Source: Pogonophryne albipinna | Lineage: Eukaryota; Chordata; Actinopteri; Perciformes; Artedidraconidae | Direction of reading: 5' to 3' | DNA length: 64,000 nt | Assembly: GCA_028583405.1 (NCBI GenBank) | Contig: CM053251.1 | Coordinates: 15,224,744 to 15,288,743 of the forward strand | In this document: positions 42,930-54,506 of the stretch, one piece after another | Layout of the letters: the number at the start of each line of letters is the position of its first letter | How positions within the stretch are numbered: position 1 is the stretch's first letter | The notes under the pieces: model-generated | Told to the model about the DNA's origin: nothing | Seen by the model: only the letters and a program-made list of their open reading frames with translations | Database searches by the model: none | Program-made: the position numbers and the translations under genes

Positions 42930-45617
42930 CAAGGCAGGTGCAGCCTCAGCTAATGCTCGCACCTGTGTTCAATTAGCTTGCAACAGGTGGGCCTCGTTAA
43001 GACTTGTCTAACGTCTACAAAGTAAGCCCTGTATATTGATCATGTAGATCGGGGGTGCCCAATACGTCGATCGCAAAGGTAGTGTGGGTAGATTACATGG
43101 CATTGAAGCGCAAATGCGGCGCACATTTATGCGCTGAAGAGGCGCTATTGGTGTAATCGCTCCACAGTTTCTCCGCCGCTGTGAGGTTCTGGCGCTCGCA
43201 GTTCTCTAGCACCGTTGTTTTCAAAGGCATACCAACTATTAGAAATCCAATCCAATCCACTTTATTTGTATAGCACATATTAAAAACAGAGGGTTTACCA
43301 AAGTGGTTCACACCAAACATAACATTATAATAATATAACATTATAATAAAATATAATATTACAATAATAGATGAAAGGCACAGATGAGAAAAGATAAAAG
43401 GATAAAAAGCACACATAAGAATTAATACACGGTACATAAAGGCTATGGACAGACAATAAAAGCATAAAAATCGATAAAACATAGCACAGACTGACTCGAA
43501 AGCGAGGGAAAAGAGGTGGGTCTTTAGGCGAGACTTCAAAGTTTGGAGGGTGGGCGACAATTTGAAATAGGGGGGGCAGGTCGTTCCAGAGCCTGGAGGC
43601 TACCGCTGAGAAGGCTCGATCTCCCTTGGTATTTTTCTTGGTTTTAGGGACTACCAGCAGCAGCTGAAGCAAAATGAAGTCACAAGAATGATAGAGAAAT
43701 AACAATACAGTATTTATTTGGGCATGGCTAATATAATTGTTGATGGCCAAACATTTCATAGAAGTAACACAACTCTGCTCACATTTCAGGGTTTTTCTTT
43801 GACTTAGCCTACTTAAAGGTGGGGTAGGTAATTTTGGAGAAACGAGCTCGAGTGCGCTAGAATTTGAAAATACACAGCCGGAACAAATCTGCCACATCCT
43901 TACAGAGCCCCTCCTCCAACACACACGAACGCGCACATGACCAATGAGGGCACGAGATAAGTTTGTGCACCAGATGGAAGGCTGACAGGCAGGTAGGCCA
44001 TCCAATTATTTTAGCCGGGCCGGCTAAAATGATTGGTCGTGCTTTTTACAGCGCTACGGCTTCCACAGATGACATTTTCTTATGGATTTTTTGTCAAAGC
44101 ACTTAAGATATTCATTGCTATCGGGATGTTAAGAGCATTCCATGGAATATAACAAAAAATGTATCTCGAGCCGGTTTCTCAACCTAATTAGGACACTTAT
44201 TAAATAGAAAAACATATTTTCTATATTGCTCCAATACTTTAAATGTAGATTAGAGGGTTGTTGATAAAAAACAAGAACAGCAATACATCCAAAGAGAATG
44301 GAAAGAAAACATGGAAATATACCAAGAATGTGTACACATCCTCAATTGCTAACCTATTATATTTAAAAGATGTTCGCAACTCAAGTATTCTTAATATAAG
44401 ACATTCCCCATTGTTATTTTCCCAGACTTGACAGGAAACGGGAAAAAATGCATTATTTCCCCCAAATCTTTATTCACGAAGCGGTATAAAGTTATATTCA
44501 AAAGTATACAAACAACTTTGCACAAGCTTGAGAATGCAAAGTCCATTAAGTCCTTTCAGAGTTCAAATAAAAATATCCCCCGATTCTTGGTTCTTCATAA
44601 TTTTGTGTAATGTATCATACGGTTTGATTTCGATAACAAACCAATGAATGCAAGTGAAGAGTCTGAGTATTTTGATTTGTTAATCTACATTGACCCACAA
44701 TAATTAGATGTATAACAATGCTTTTCCTTATTTAAAAGACAAAATATTTATCTTCACATCAAGGAAAGTCAATCAGACGGTAACGGGATGGTGAACATGC
44801 ATCAGGGTCCCAGCCTGACTTGGACCAGAGATGTCGTTTCATGGTTAGATCCATAATTTGAAAGAAACTATACACAGGTGTTAAGGACACCCTGTATGAT
44901 AAAAGGTTTTGCTTCCATCATTGTTGAAATTTCACTTGAATAGTTAAGGCTCTCACCTGTCAAGTCATTTTTAGTTGTATGAATGCTACTTTTATAATAT
45001 AACATCTACATGTGTAGTTTGAACACTTATGACCTAGTGTTTGACCAAATATTTAGTAATGTTTACTCCAGTTTACAAAACCAAAAAGAGACAAATGCTG
45101 AAGGTTCAATGTTTTGCAGAACTGCCCAAAGTTGTAAATGCTCCATTTCAGAGTTGGTGTATGGAATGAGTGAAGCCAGCGTCCCTCACACAGCAGATGT
45201 TACTTATTTTAGGAAAGGACATGATGGAACTTTACCTTTGACTGAAATACGTTTTCAAAAAAAAACAACCATTTTAAAGCTTGTTCACACAAGGAAAGCT
45301 AGTGTGAACACTAAATGTTCCAATTCAAAACCTAAGAAATGGTTGAGCAATGATGCCACCATGTGGACACAAAGCCACACTATGACAACACTTCAAATGC
45401 CAAACATTAATTACATTTATAAAATATAGGAATTTAAAGTGTGCACTTTATGTTTAAGCACAATTTTTCTGTTTAAATTAAATGTCATGTTCTCAATATG
45501 GACCGTTCACTCATTCACAAACCAAATGAGACTTCTTGAAGAGCCTGGAATAAAGAGTCTCTTGGGTACTTGAAGGTTAACAAAAGCACAAACTATAAAG
45601 CGTCTCTGTTCAAAACT
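42930..45617. repeat. spacer of unit D (type I, with internal deletion)
   Basis: The LINE fragment at about 43245-43650 is followed by the MITE, whose right end is missing together with about 130 bp of flank. Confidence 0.7.
43817..44182. mobile_element. truncated TTAA MITE (unit D)
   Basis: The left TIR is intact. The right TIR and adjoining spacer are deleted: GGTTTCTCAA joins directly to CCTAATTAGG. Confidence 0.75.
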
Positions 45618-45623
45618 TTTATT
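45618..45623 (-). terminator. poly(A) signal AATAAA, gene D
   Basis: It follows the detached tail frame 45632-45997; here the next base is T rather than A (TTTATTTG on the plus strand). Confidence 0.7.
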
Positions 45624-46141
45624 TGAACTGTTTAAGTAAGGTAGCGTGGAGGAGGAAAAGGAGGCAGCATTGGTATGGCAAGTGAACATGGGGGATGAAA
45701 AGGAGGACGGGGTGCCGGAGTGGGCGGGTTATCTGGTTTCACAGTGGTAGCTGGAGTGGTTGTCGGCTGAGTGGCTGGATATTGGGGATAGGGAGGGGTC
45801 ATAGGGTAAAGATGATAGTAAGGCATAGATGGTGGAAGCTGCGATGAGGGATTTGTCGCCTTGGGTTTTGTTGTAGTTGGTGTTGTCGCCGCAGTAGGTT
45901 TAGGCTTTGTAGCTGGATATTTGGGAAGATAAAGAGGATTAAAGGGAGGATATATCGGCATATATTGTGGAAACGGCATCTGAGCGTATTGAGTCATCTG
46001 AGTATTTGAGGCATCCGAGGGTTTTGAGGCATCCGAGGCAGTGCAGGAATTTTAGGAATTTGAGTCGCCTTTGCAGTTTTAGGCTGTGTGGTTGTTGCTG
46101 TTGTCGTCTCCGGCATCTTAGGGTATTGAGGCATCAGAGAA

Positions 46142-48896
46142 TTATATAGGAATTGTAGTCACCTTTGCAGTTGTAGGCCGTGTGGTCGTTGTCTCGGACA
46201 TCTTAGGGTTTTGACGCATCTGAGGGCATTCAGGCATCTGAGGGTATTGAGGACTCTGAGGGTATTGAGGACTCTGAGGGTATTGAGGACTCTGAGGGTA
46301 TTGAGGCATCTGAGGGTATTGAGGCATCTGAGGGTATTGAGGGTATTGAGGCATCTGAGGGTATTGAGGCATCTGAGGGTATTGAGGCATCTGAGGGTAT
46401 TGAGGCATCTGAGGGTATTGAGGCATCTGAGGGTATTGAGGCATCTGAGGGTATTGAGGCATCTGAGGGTATTGAGGCATCTGAGGGTATTGAGGAATCT
46501 GAGGGTATTGAGGAATCTGAGGGTATTGAGGAATCTGAGGGTATTGAGGAATCTGAGGGTATTGAGGAATCTGAGGCAGTGCAGGAATTTTTGTTATTTG
46601 AGTCGCCTTTGCAGTTTTAGGCTGTGTGGTCGTTGCTGTTGTTGTCTCCGGCATCTTAGGGTATTGAGGCATCTGAGGGTATTGAGGAATCTGAGGGTAT
46701 TGAGGAATCTGAGGGTATTGAGGAATCTGAGTCGCCTTTGCAGTTATAGGCCGTGTGGTCGTTGTTGTTGTTTTCTCGGGCATCTTAGGGTTTTGAGGCA
46801 TCTGAGGGTATTGAGGAATCTCAGGGTATTGAGGAATCTGAGGGTATTGAGGAATCTGAGGCAGTGCAGGAATTTTAGGAATTTGAGTCGCCTTTGCAGT
46901 TTTAGGCTGTGTGGTCGTTGCTGTTGTTGTCTCCGGCATCTTAGGGTATTGAGGAATTTGAGTCGCCTTTGCAGTTATAGGCCATGTGGTGGTTGCGGTT
47001 GTTTTGTCGGGCATCTTAGGGTTTTGAGGCATCTGAGGGTATTGAGGAATCTGAGGGTATTGAGGAATCTGAGGGTATTCAGGAATCTGAGGGTATTGAG
47101 TCGCCTTTGCAGTTTTAGGCTGTGTGGTCGTTGCTGTTGTTGTCTCCGGCATCTTAGGGTTTTGAGGCATCCGAGGGTATTGAGGCATCTGAGGGTATTG
47201 AGGAATCTGAGTCGCCTTTGCAGTTATAGGCCGTGTGGTCGTTGCTGTTGTTTTCTCGGGCATCTTAGGGTTTTGAGGCATCCGAGGGTATTGAGGCATC
47301 TGAGGCATCTGAGGGTATTGAGGCATCTGAGGGTATTCAGGAATTTGAGTCGCCTTTGCAGTTATAGGCCGTGTGGTCGTTGCTGTTGTTTTCTCGGGCA
47401 TCTTAGGGTTTTGAGGCATCCGAAGGTATTGAGGCATCTGAGGGTATTCAGGAATTTGAGTCGCCTTTGCAGTTATCGGCCGTGTGGTCGTTGCGGTTGT
47501 TTTCTCGGGCATCTTAGGGTTTTGAGGCATCTGAGGGTATTCAGGAATCTGAGGGTATTGAGGAATCTGAGTCGCCTTTGTAATTATAGGCCATGTGGTT
47601 GTTGCTGTTGTTTTCTCGGGCATCTGAGGGTATTGAGGCATCCGAGGGTATTGAGGCATCCGAGGTACAGGGGAATGGGGGGAATTCGTTTTGGAAGCAG
47701 GAGGTGCAGCAGGAGGTGCGGCAGGTTTGGAACACCAGAGAGAGACTGGAATTCCTTGCCAACGCATCGGGAGTACATAACTTCCACCCTTTGGGAGAAA
47801 AACATACAATTAGAAACGGCAAGGAATCACACAAACAGGTCAATTTTACAATCCGACTGTACAAGGCAAAAGATTAATCTCATGCTATATTTTCTAAATA
47901 GATCATCATGATGCAACATTTTTGAATGTCGGTCCCCCATCCAAAAAACATAGTTAATCAGTCAATTTGAAAACAAGCAAAAAACAACTCACATTTGAAA
48001 AGCTGAAAACACATTTTCGCTTGAGACCAATATGATGCAGATTAAACATTTTATTTGGCTCTCGTTACACCATTCATAACTATAACAATTCACAGCACTA
48101 GCCATCGTTTTTTTAAACTCACTTCCTCACTCTTTAAATCAGTTTCACATTACCTCTTGAACCATGTTGCAGCCATCATAGGGAACCAACATTTCAAGTG
48201 CATGCGAGTTCCTCTGCATGCTGTAGCCACAGGTAGACGGGACCTGGGCCAGAGGCATTGGAGGTGCATTTCCTGTGGGGTAAAAAAGTTCAGTTTTTAT
48301 ATCATTGGTAGAGATAAATCAAGTCTACATTTAGGATATTATGGCTATTGATTTACCTTGTTCTACCGCAAATTGTGATGCTCCTGGTTCCACCGCTCTG
48401 AACTTCAACTTGCCCGAACCACACTGCAGTGAGGGCGACATGCTCTTCCATGACGAGTCTTTGGGACTGGCGACTTGTGTTGGGCTCATCCAGCCTGAAG
48501 GCGAATATAATATATATATTTATTTCTTTCAATAGTTTGTATACTTTAAAGAGAAGCTAAACAATTCAAGCAAAATAACAAACCCTTAAATACGTAAATC
48601 AAAACATTTTTACCTGCAGAGTCTGCTTGATAATCACCCTCATCCTCCACAGAAGTGTTTGAGGATGACTTCTTGTTCCCGCCTGTGACTTGAGAATCAA
48701 GTCCTGACCCTTTTTCAAAAGCTCTCCCGAAAACAATTGTCCCCTCTTGGAACCCATTTGTTGTATCGGCATCTTTTCTCCCTTCTCGTCTTTCTGTTTT
48801 CTTCAGACGATAACAGTCTATAGTTTGCGCAAAATAACACGTCAGAATAACAGCTGCAGCCAGGTAAACACCAGCGCCTTTTCTCTTGCATATCAT
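46142..48896 (-). CDS. array gene D: secreted ZP-N-like, Pro/Gln-repeat protein
   Basis: Exons 48614-48896, 48357-48494, 48154-48272 and 46142-47788; about 728 residues. The signal-peptide start reads MICKRKG (Cys for Arg), a change shared with E. The ZP-N-like domain is identical to that of C. The repeat region mixes PQYPQM and PQYPQI blocks with about nine Thr-rich linkers. The frame ends after TTIPI, and the downstream tail frame is separated from it by stops. Confidence 0.8.
46210..47665 (-). repeat. 18 bp coding VNTR of gene D
   Basis: A run of eight GAGGCATCTGAGGGTATT units (46345-46490) precedes a run of GAGGAATC units. Half-units of 9 bp occur at 46335 and 47300. Confidence 0.9.
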
Positions 48897-49079
48897 CCTG
48901 TTGCACATGACTGCTGGTAATGTGAGGAGATGAGATAACTTTCTTTGCCGCAACTATTTGAGCATCAGCAGGTGCTGTGACAACCAATACAGCTGTGATA
49001 GGTGCTCATAGGATTCCCATTCTGTAAAATCAAACTCACTGCGGGTGGAGAGCACTTGGCAATGAAACATGAGACAGAG

Positions 49080-49117
49080 CTTTTAATACTGGCACATATT
49101 ACCACCAGGCAGCCAAT
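49080..49117 (-). promoter_or_regulatory. promoter of gene D
   Basis: ATTGG at 49113-49117 and TATTAAAAG at 49080-49088. Confidence 0.5.
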
Positions 49118-49120
49118 CAA

Positions 49121-51584
49121 CAAGGCAGGTGCAGCCTCAGCTAATGCTTGCACCTGTGTTCAATTAGCTTGCAACAGGTGGGCCTCGTTAAGACTCGTCT
49201 AACGTCTACAAAGTAAGCCCTGTATATTGATCATGTAGATCGGGGGTGCCCAATACGTCGATCGCAAAGGTAGTGTGGGTAGATTGCATGGCATTGAAGC
49301 GCAAATTTGGCGCACCTTTATGCGCTTAAGAGGCGCTATTGGTGTAATCGCTCCACAGTTTCTCCGCCGCTGTGAGGTTCTGGCGCTCGCAGTTCACTAG
49401 CACCGTTGATTTCAAAGGCATACCAACTATTACAAATCCAATCCAATCCACTTTATTTGTATAGCACATATTAAAAACAGAGGGTTTACTAAAGTGCTTC
49501 ACACCAAACATAACATTATAATAATATAACATTATAATAAAATATAATATTACAATAATAGATGAAAGGCACACATGAGAAAAGATAAAAGGATAAAAAG
49601 CACACATAAGAATTAATACACGGTACATAAAGGCTATGGACATACAATAAAAGCATAAAAATCGATAAAACATAGCTCAGACTGACTCGAAAGCGAGGGA
49701 AAAGAGGTGGGTCTTTAGGTGAGACTTCAAAGTTTGGAGGGTGGGCGACAATTTGACATGGGGGGGGGCAGGTCGATCCAGAGCCTGGGGGCTACCGCTG
49801 AGAAGGCTCGATATACAAACTGTTCAACCTACAGAGATGACAAAAAGTGTTCTTCCAAAGCGCTGTCTCGCAAACACCTTGGTTGGTTTTAGGGACTACC
49901 AGCAGCAGCTGAAGCAAAATGAAGTCACAAGAATGATAGAGACATAACAATACAGTATTTATCTGGGAATGGCTAATATAATTGTTGATGGCCAAACATT
50001 TCATAGAAGTAACACAACTCTGCTCACATTTCAGGGATTTTCTTTGATTTAGCCTACTTAAGAGGGAAAATATCTTTCAATATAACATTATTTTTACGAT
50101 AAGCTTCTTAACAATTACTATCATGTTTACACAACAGTAGACTAAATACAACTCATATGATGTAATCAGGACACTTATAAAATAGAAAAACATATTTTCT
50201 ATATTGCTCCAATACTTTAAATGTAGATTAGAGGGTTGTGTTGATAAAAAACAAGAACAGCCAAAGAGAATGGAAAGAAAACTTGGAAATATACCAAGAA
50301 TGTGTACACATCCTCAATTGCTAACCTATTGTATTTAAAAGATGTGCTCACCAAAAGTATTCTTAATAGAAGACATTCTCCATTGTTATTTCCCCCAACT
50401 TGACAGGAAAGGGGAAAAAACGAGAAATTAATTATTTCCCCCAAATCTTTATTCACGAAGCGGTATACAAGTTGTATTCAAAAGTATACGAACAACTTTG
50501 GACAAGCTTGAGAATGCAAAGCCCATTAAGTCCTTTCAGAGTTCAAATACAAATATTCCCCGATTCTTGGTTCTTCATAATTTTGTGTAATGTATCATAC
50601 GGTTTGATTTCGATAAACCAATGTTAAGGCAAGGGAAGAGTCTGACTATTTTGATTTGTTAATCTACATTGACCCACAATTATATGTATAACAATGCTTT
50701 CCCTTATTTAGAAGAAAACATTTATCTTCACATCAAGGAAAGTCAATCAGACGGTAACGGGATGGTGAACATGCATCAGGGTCCCAGCCTGACTTGGACC
50801 AGAGATGTCGTTTCATGGTTAGATCCATAATTTGAAAGAAACAATACACTGGTGTTAAGGACACCCTGTAGGATAAAAGGTTTTGCTTCCATCATTGTTG
50901 AAATTTCACTTGAATAGTTAAGGACCCGTCATGTCATTTTTAGTTGTATGAAGGCTACTTTTATAATATAACATCTACATGTGTAGTTTGAACACTTATG
51001 ACCTAGTGTTTGACCAAATATTTAGTAATGTTTACTCCAGTTTACAAAACCAAAAAGAGACAAATGCTGAAGGTTCAATGTTTTGCAGAACTGCCCAAAG
51101 TTGTAAATGCTCCATTTCAGAGTTGGTGTATGGAATGAGTGAAGCCAGCGTCCCTCACACAGCAGATGTTACTTATTTTAGGAAAGGACATGATGGAACT
51201 TTACCTTTGACTGAAATACGTTTTCAAAAAAACAACCATTTTAAAGCTTGTTCACACAAGGAAAGCTAGTGTGAACACTAAATGTTCCAATTCAAAACCT
51301 AAGAAATGGTTGAGCAATGATGCCACCATGTGGACACAAAGCCACACTATGACAACACTTCAAATGCCAAACATTAATTACATTTATAAAATATAGGAAT
51401 TTAAAGTGTGCACTTTAAGTTTAAGCACCATTTTTCTGTTTAAATTAAATGTCATGTTCTCAATATGGACCGTTCACTCATTCACAAACCAAATGAGACT
51501 TCTTGAAGAGCCTGGAATAAAGAGTCTCTTGGGTACTTGAAGGTTAACAAAAGCACAAACTATAAAGCATCTCTGTTCAAAACT
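49121..51584. repeat. spacer of unit E (type II)
   Basis: LINE fragment at about 49435-49810 joined to the type-II segment (49810-49885); the MITE site is empty near 50055. Confidence 0.7.
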
Positions 51585-51590
51585 TTTATT
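51585..51590 (-). terminator. poly(A) signal AATAAA, gene E
   Basis: It follows the tail frame 51599-51964. Confidence 0.7.
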
Positions 51591-51960
51591 AGAACTGTTT
51601 AAGTAAGGTAGCGTGGAGGAGGAAAAGGAGGCAGCATTGGTATGGCAAGTGAACATGGGGGATGAAAAGGAGGACGGGGTGCCGGAGTGGGCGGGTTATC
51701 TGGTTTCACAGTGGTAGCTGGAGTGGTTGTCGGCTGAGTGGCTGGATATTGGGGATAGGGAGGGGTCATAGGGTAAAGATGATAGTAAGGCATAGATGGT
51801 GGAAGCTGCGATGAGGGATTTGTAGCCTTTGGTTTTGTTGTAGTTGGTGTTGTCGCCGCAGTAGGTTTAGGCTTTGTAGCTGGATATTTGGGAGGATAAA
51901 GAGGATTAAAGGGAGGATACATCGGCATATATTGTGGAAACGGCATCTGAGCGTATTGAG

Positions 51961-54274
51961 TCATCTGAGTATTTGAGGCATCCGAGGCATCCGAGGGTAT
52001 TGAGGCATCCGAGGGTATTGAGGCATCCGAGGGTATTGAGGCATCCGAGGGTATTCAGGAATCCGAGGGTATTCAGGAATCTGAGGGTATTCAGGAATTT
52101 TAGTTATTTGAGTCGCCTTTGCAGTTTTAGGCTGTGTGGTTGTTGCTGTTGTCGTCTCCGGCATCTGAGGGCATTCAGGCATCGCAGGATATTGAGGAAT
52201 CTGAGGGTATTGAGGAATCTGAGGGTATTGAGGAATCTGAGGGTATTCAGGCATCTGAGGGTATTCAGGCATCTGAGGGTATTCAGGAATCTGAGGCAGT
52301 GCAGGAATTTTAGGAATTTGAGTCGCCTTTGCAGTTTTAGGCTGTGTGGTCGTTGCTGTTGTTGTCTCCGGCATCTTAGGGTTTTGAGGCATCTGAGGGT
52401 ATTGAGGAATCTGAGGGTATTGAGGAATCTGAGGGTATTGAGGAATCTGAGGGTATTGAGGAATCTGAGGGTATTCAGGCATCTGAGGGTATTCAGGCAT
52501 CTGAGGGTATTCAGGCATCTGAGGGTATTCAGGCATCTGAGGGTATTGAGGAATCTGAGGGTATTCAGGAATCTGAGGCAGTGCAGGAATTTTAGGAATT
52601 TGAGTCGCCTTTGCAGTTTTAGGCTGTGTGGTCGTTGCTGTTGTTGTCTCCGGCATCTTAGGGTTTTGAGGCATCTGAGGGTATTGAGGAATCTGAGGGT
52701 ATTGAGGAATCTGAGGGTATTGAGGAATCTGAGTCGCCTTTGCAGTTATAGGCCGTGTGGTCGTTGCTGTTGTTTTCTCGGGCATCTTAGGGTTTTGAGG
52801 CATCTGAGGGTATTGAGGCATCTGAGGGTATTCAGGAATTTGAGTCGCCTTTGCAGTTATCGGCCGTGTGGTCGTTGCGGTTGTTTTCTCGGGCATCTTA
52901 GGGTTTTGAGGCATCTGAGGGTATTGAGGCATCTGAGGGTATTGAGGCATCTGAGTCGCCTTTGCAATTATAGGCCGTGTGGTTGTTGCTGTTGTTTTCT
53001 CGGGCATCTGAGGGTATTGAGGCATCCGAGGGTATTGAGGCATCCGAGGTACAGGGGAATGGGGGGAATTTGTTTTGGAAGCAGGAGGTGCAGCAGGAGG
53101 TGCGGCAGGTTTGGAACACCAGAGAGAGACTGGAATTCCTTGCCAACGCATCGAGAATACATAACTTCCACCCTTTGGGAGAAAAACATACAATTAGAAA
53201 CGGCAAGGAATCACACAAACGGTCAATTTTACAATCCGACTGTACAAGGCAAAAGATTAATCTCATGCTATATTTTCTAAATAGATCATCATGATGCAAC
53301 ATTTTTGAATATCGGTCCCCCATCCAAAAAACATAGTTAATCAGTCAATTTGAAAACAAGCAAAAAACAACTCACATTTGAAAAGCTGAAAACACATTTT
53401 CGCTTGAGACCAATATGATGCAGATTAAACATTTTATTTGGCTCTCGTTACACCATTCATAACTATAACAATTCACAGCACTAGCCATCGTTTTTTTAAA
53501 CTCACTTCCTCACTCTTTAAATCAGTTTCACATTACCTCTTGAACCATGTTGCAGCCATCATAGGGAACCAACATTTCAAGTGCATGCGAGTTCCTCTGC
53601 ATGCTGTAGCCACAGGTAGACGGGACCTGGGACAGAGGCATTGGAGGTGCATTTCCTGTGGGGTAAAAAAGTTCAGTTTTTATATCATTGTTAGAGATAA
53701 ATCAAGTCTACATTTAGGATATTATGGCTATTGATTTACCTTGTTCTACCGCAAATTGTGATGCTCCTGGTTCCACCGCTCTGAACTTCAACTTGCCCGA
53801 ACCACACTGCAGTGAGGGCGACATGCTCTTCCATGACGAGTCTTTGGGACTGGCGACTGGCTCATCCAGCCTGAAGGTGAATATAATATATATATATTTA
53901 TTTATTTCAATAGTTTGTATACTTTAAAGAGAAGCTAAACAATTCAAGCAAAATAACAAACCCTTCAATACGTAAATCAAAACATTTTTACCTGCAGAGT
54001 CTGCTTGATAATCACCCTCATCCTCCACATAAGCGTTTGAGGATGACTTCTTGTTCCCGCCTGTGACTTGAGAATCAAGTCCTGAGCCTTTTTCAAAAGC
54101 TCTCCCGAAAACAATTGTCCCCTCTTGGAACCCATTTGTTGTATCGGCATCTTTTCTCCCTTCTCGTCTTTCTGTTTTCTTCAGACGATAACAGTCTATA
54201 GTTTGCGCAAAATAACACGTCAGAATAACAGCTGCAGCCAGGTAAACACCAGCGCCTTTTCTCTTGCATATCAT
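51961..54274 (-). pseudogene. array gene E: 7 bp deletion in exon 2, probably disabled
   Basis: Exons 53992-54274, 53740-53870, 53537-53655 and 51961-53172. Exon 2 is 131 rather than 138 bp: seven bases are missing near 53858, shifting the frame to an early stop if the usual acceptor is used. The deletion creates a new AG (GAGCCAG|TCGCC), and splicing there would restore the frame with the loss of a few residues ahead of the first cysteine. The upstream in-frame ATG of other copies is AAG here. Exon 4 is the shortest (404 codons with stop), lacks the TTIPI stop and runs on to a TGA that overlaps the ATG of the tail frame (ATGA). Confidence 0.7.
51965..53055 (-). repeat. 18 bp coding VNTR of gene E
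   Basis: Fewer Thr-rich modules than the other copies, and runs of PEYPQM units. The left-most units carry CGAGG (PQYPRM) variants. Confidence 0.9.
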
Positions 54275-54457
54275 CCTGTTGCACTTGACTGCTGGTAATG
54301 TGAGGAGATGAGATAACTTTCTTTGCCGCAACTATTTGAGCATCAGCAGGTGCTGTGACAACCAATACAGCTGTGATAGGTGCTCATAGGATTCCCATTC
54401 TGTAAAATCAAACTCACTGTGGGTGGAGAGCACTTGTCAATGAAGCATGAGACAGAG

Positions 54458-54495
54458 CTTTTAATACTGGCACATATTACCACCAGGCAGCCAAT
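54458..54495 (-). promoter_or_regulatory. promoter of gene E
   Basis: ATTGG at 54491-54495 and TATTAAAAG at 54458-54466. Confidence 0.5.
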
Positions 54496-54506
54496 CAACA
54501 AGGCAG

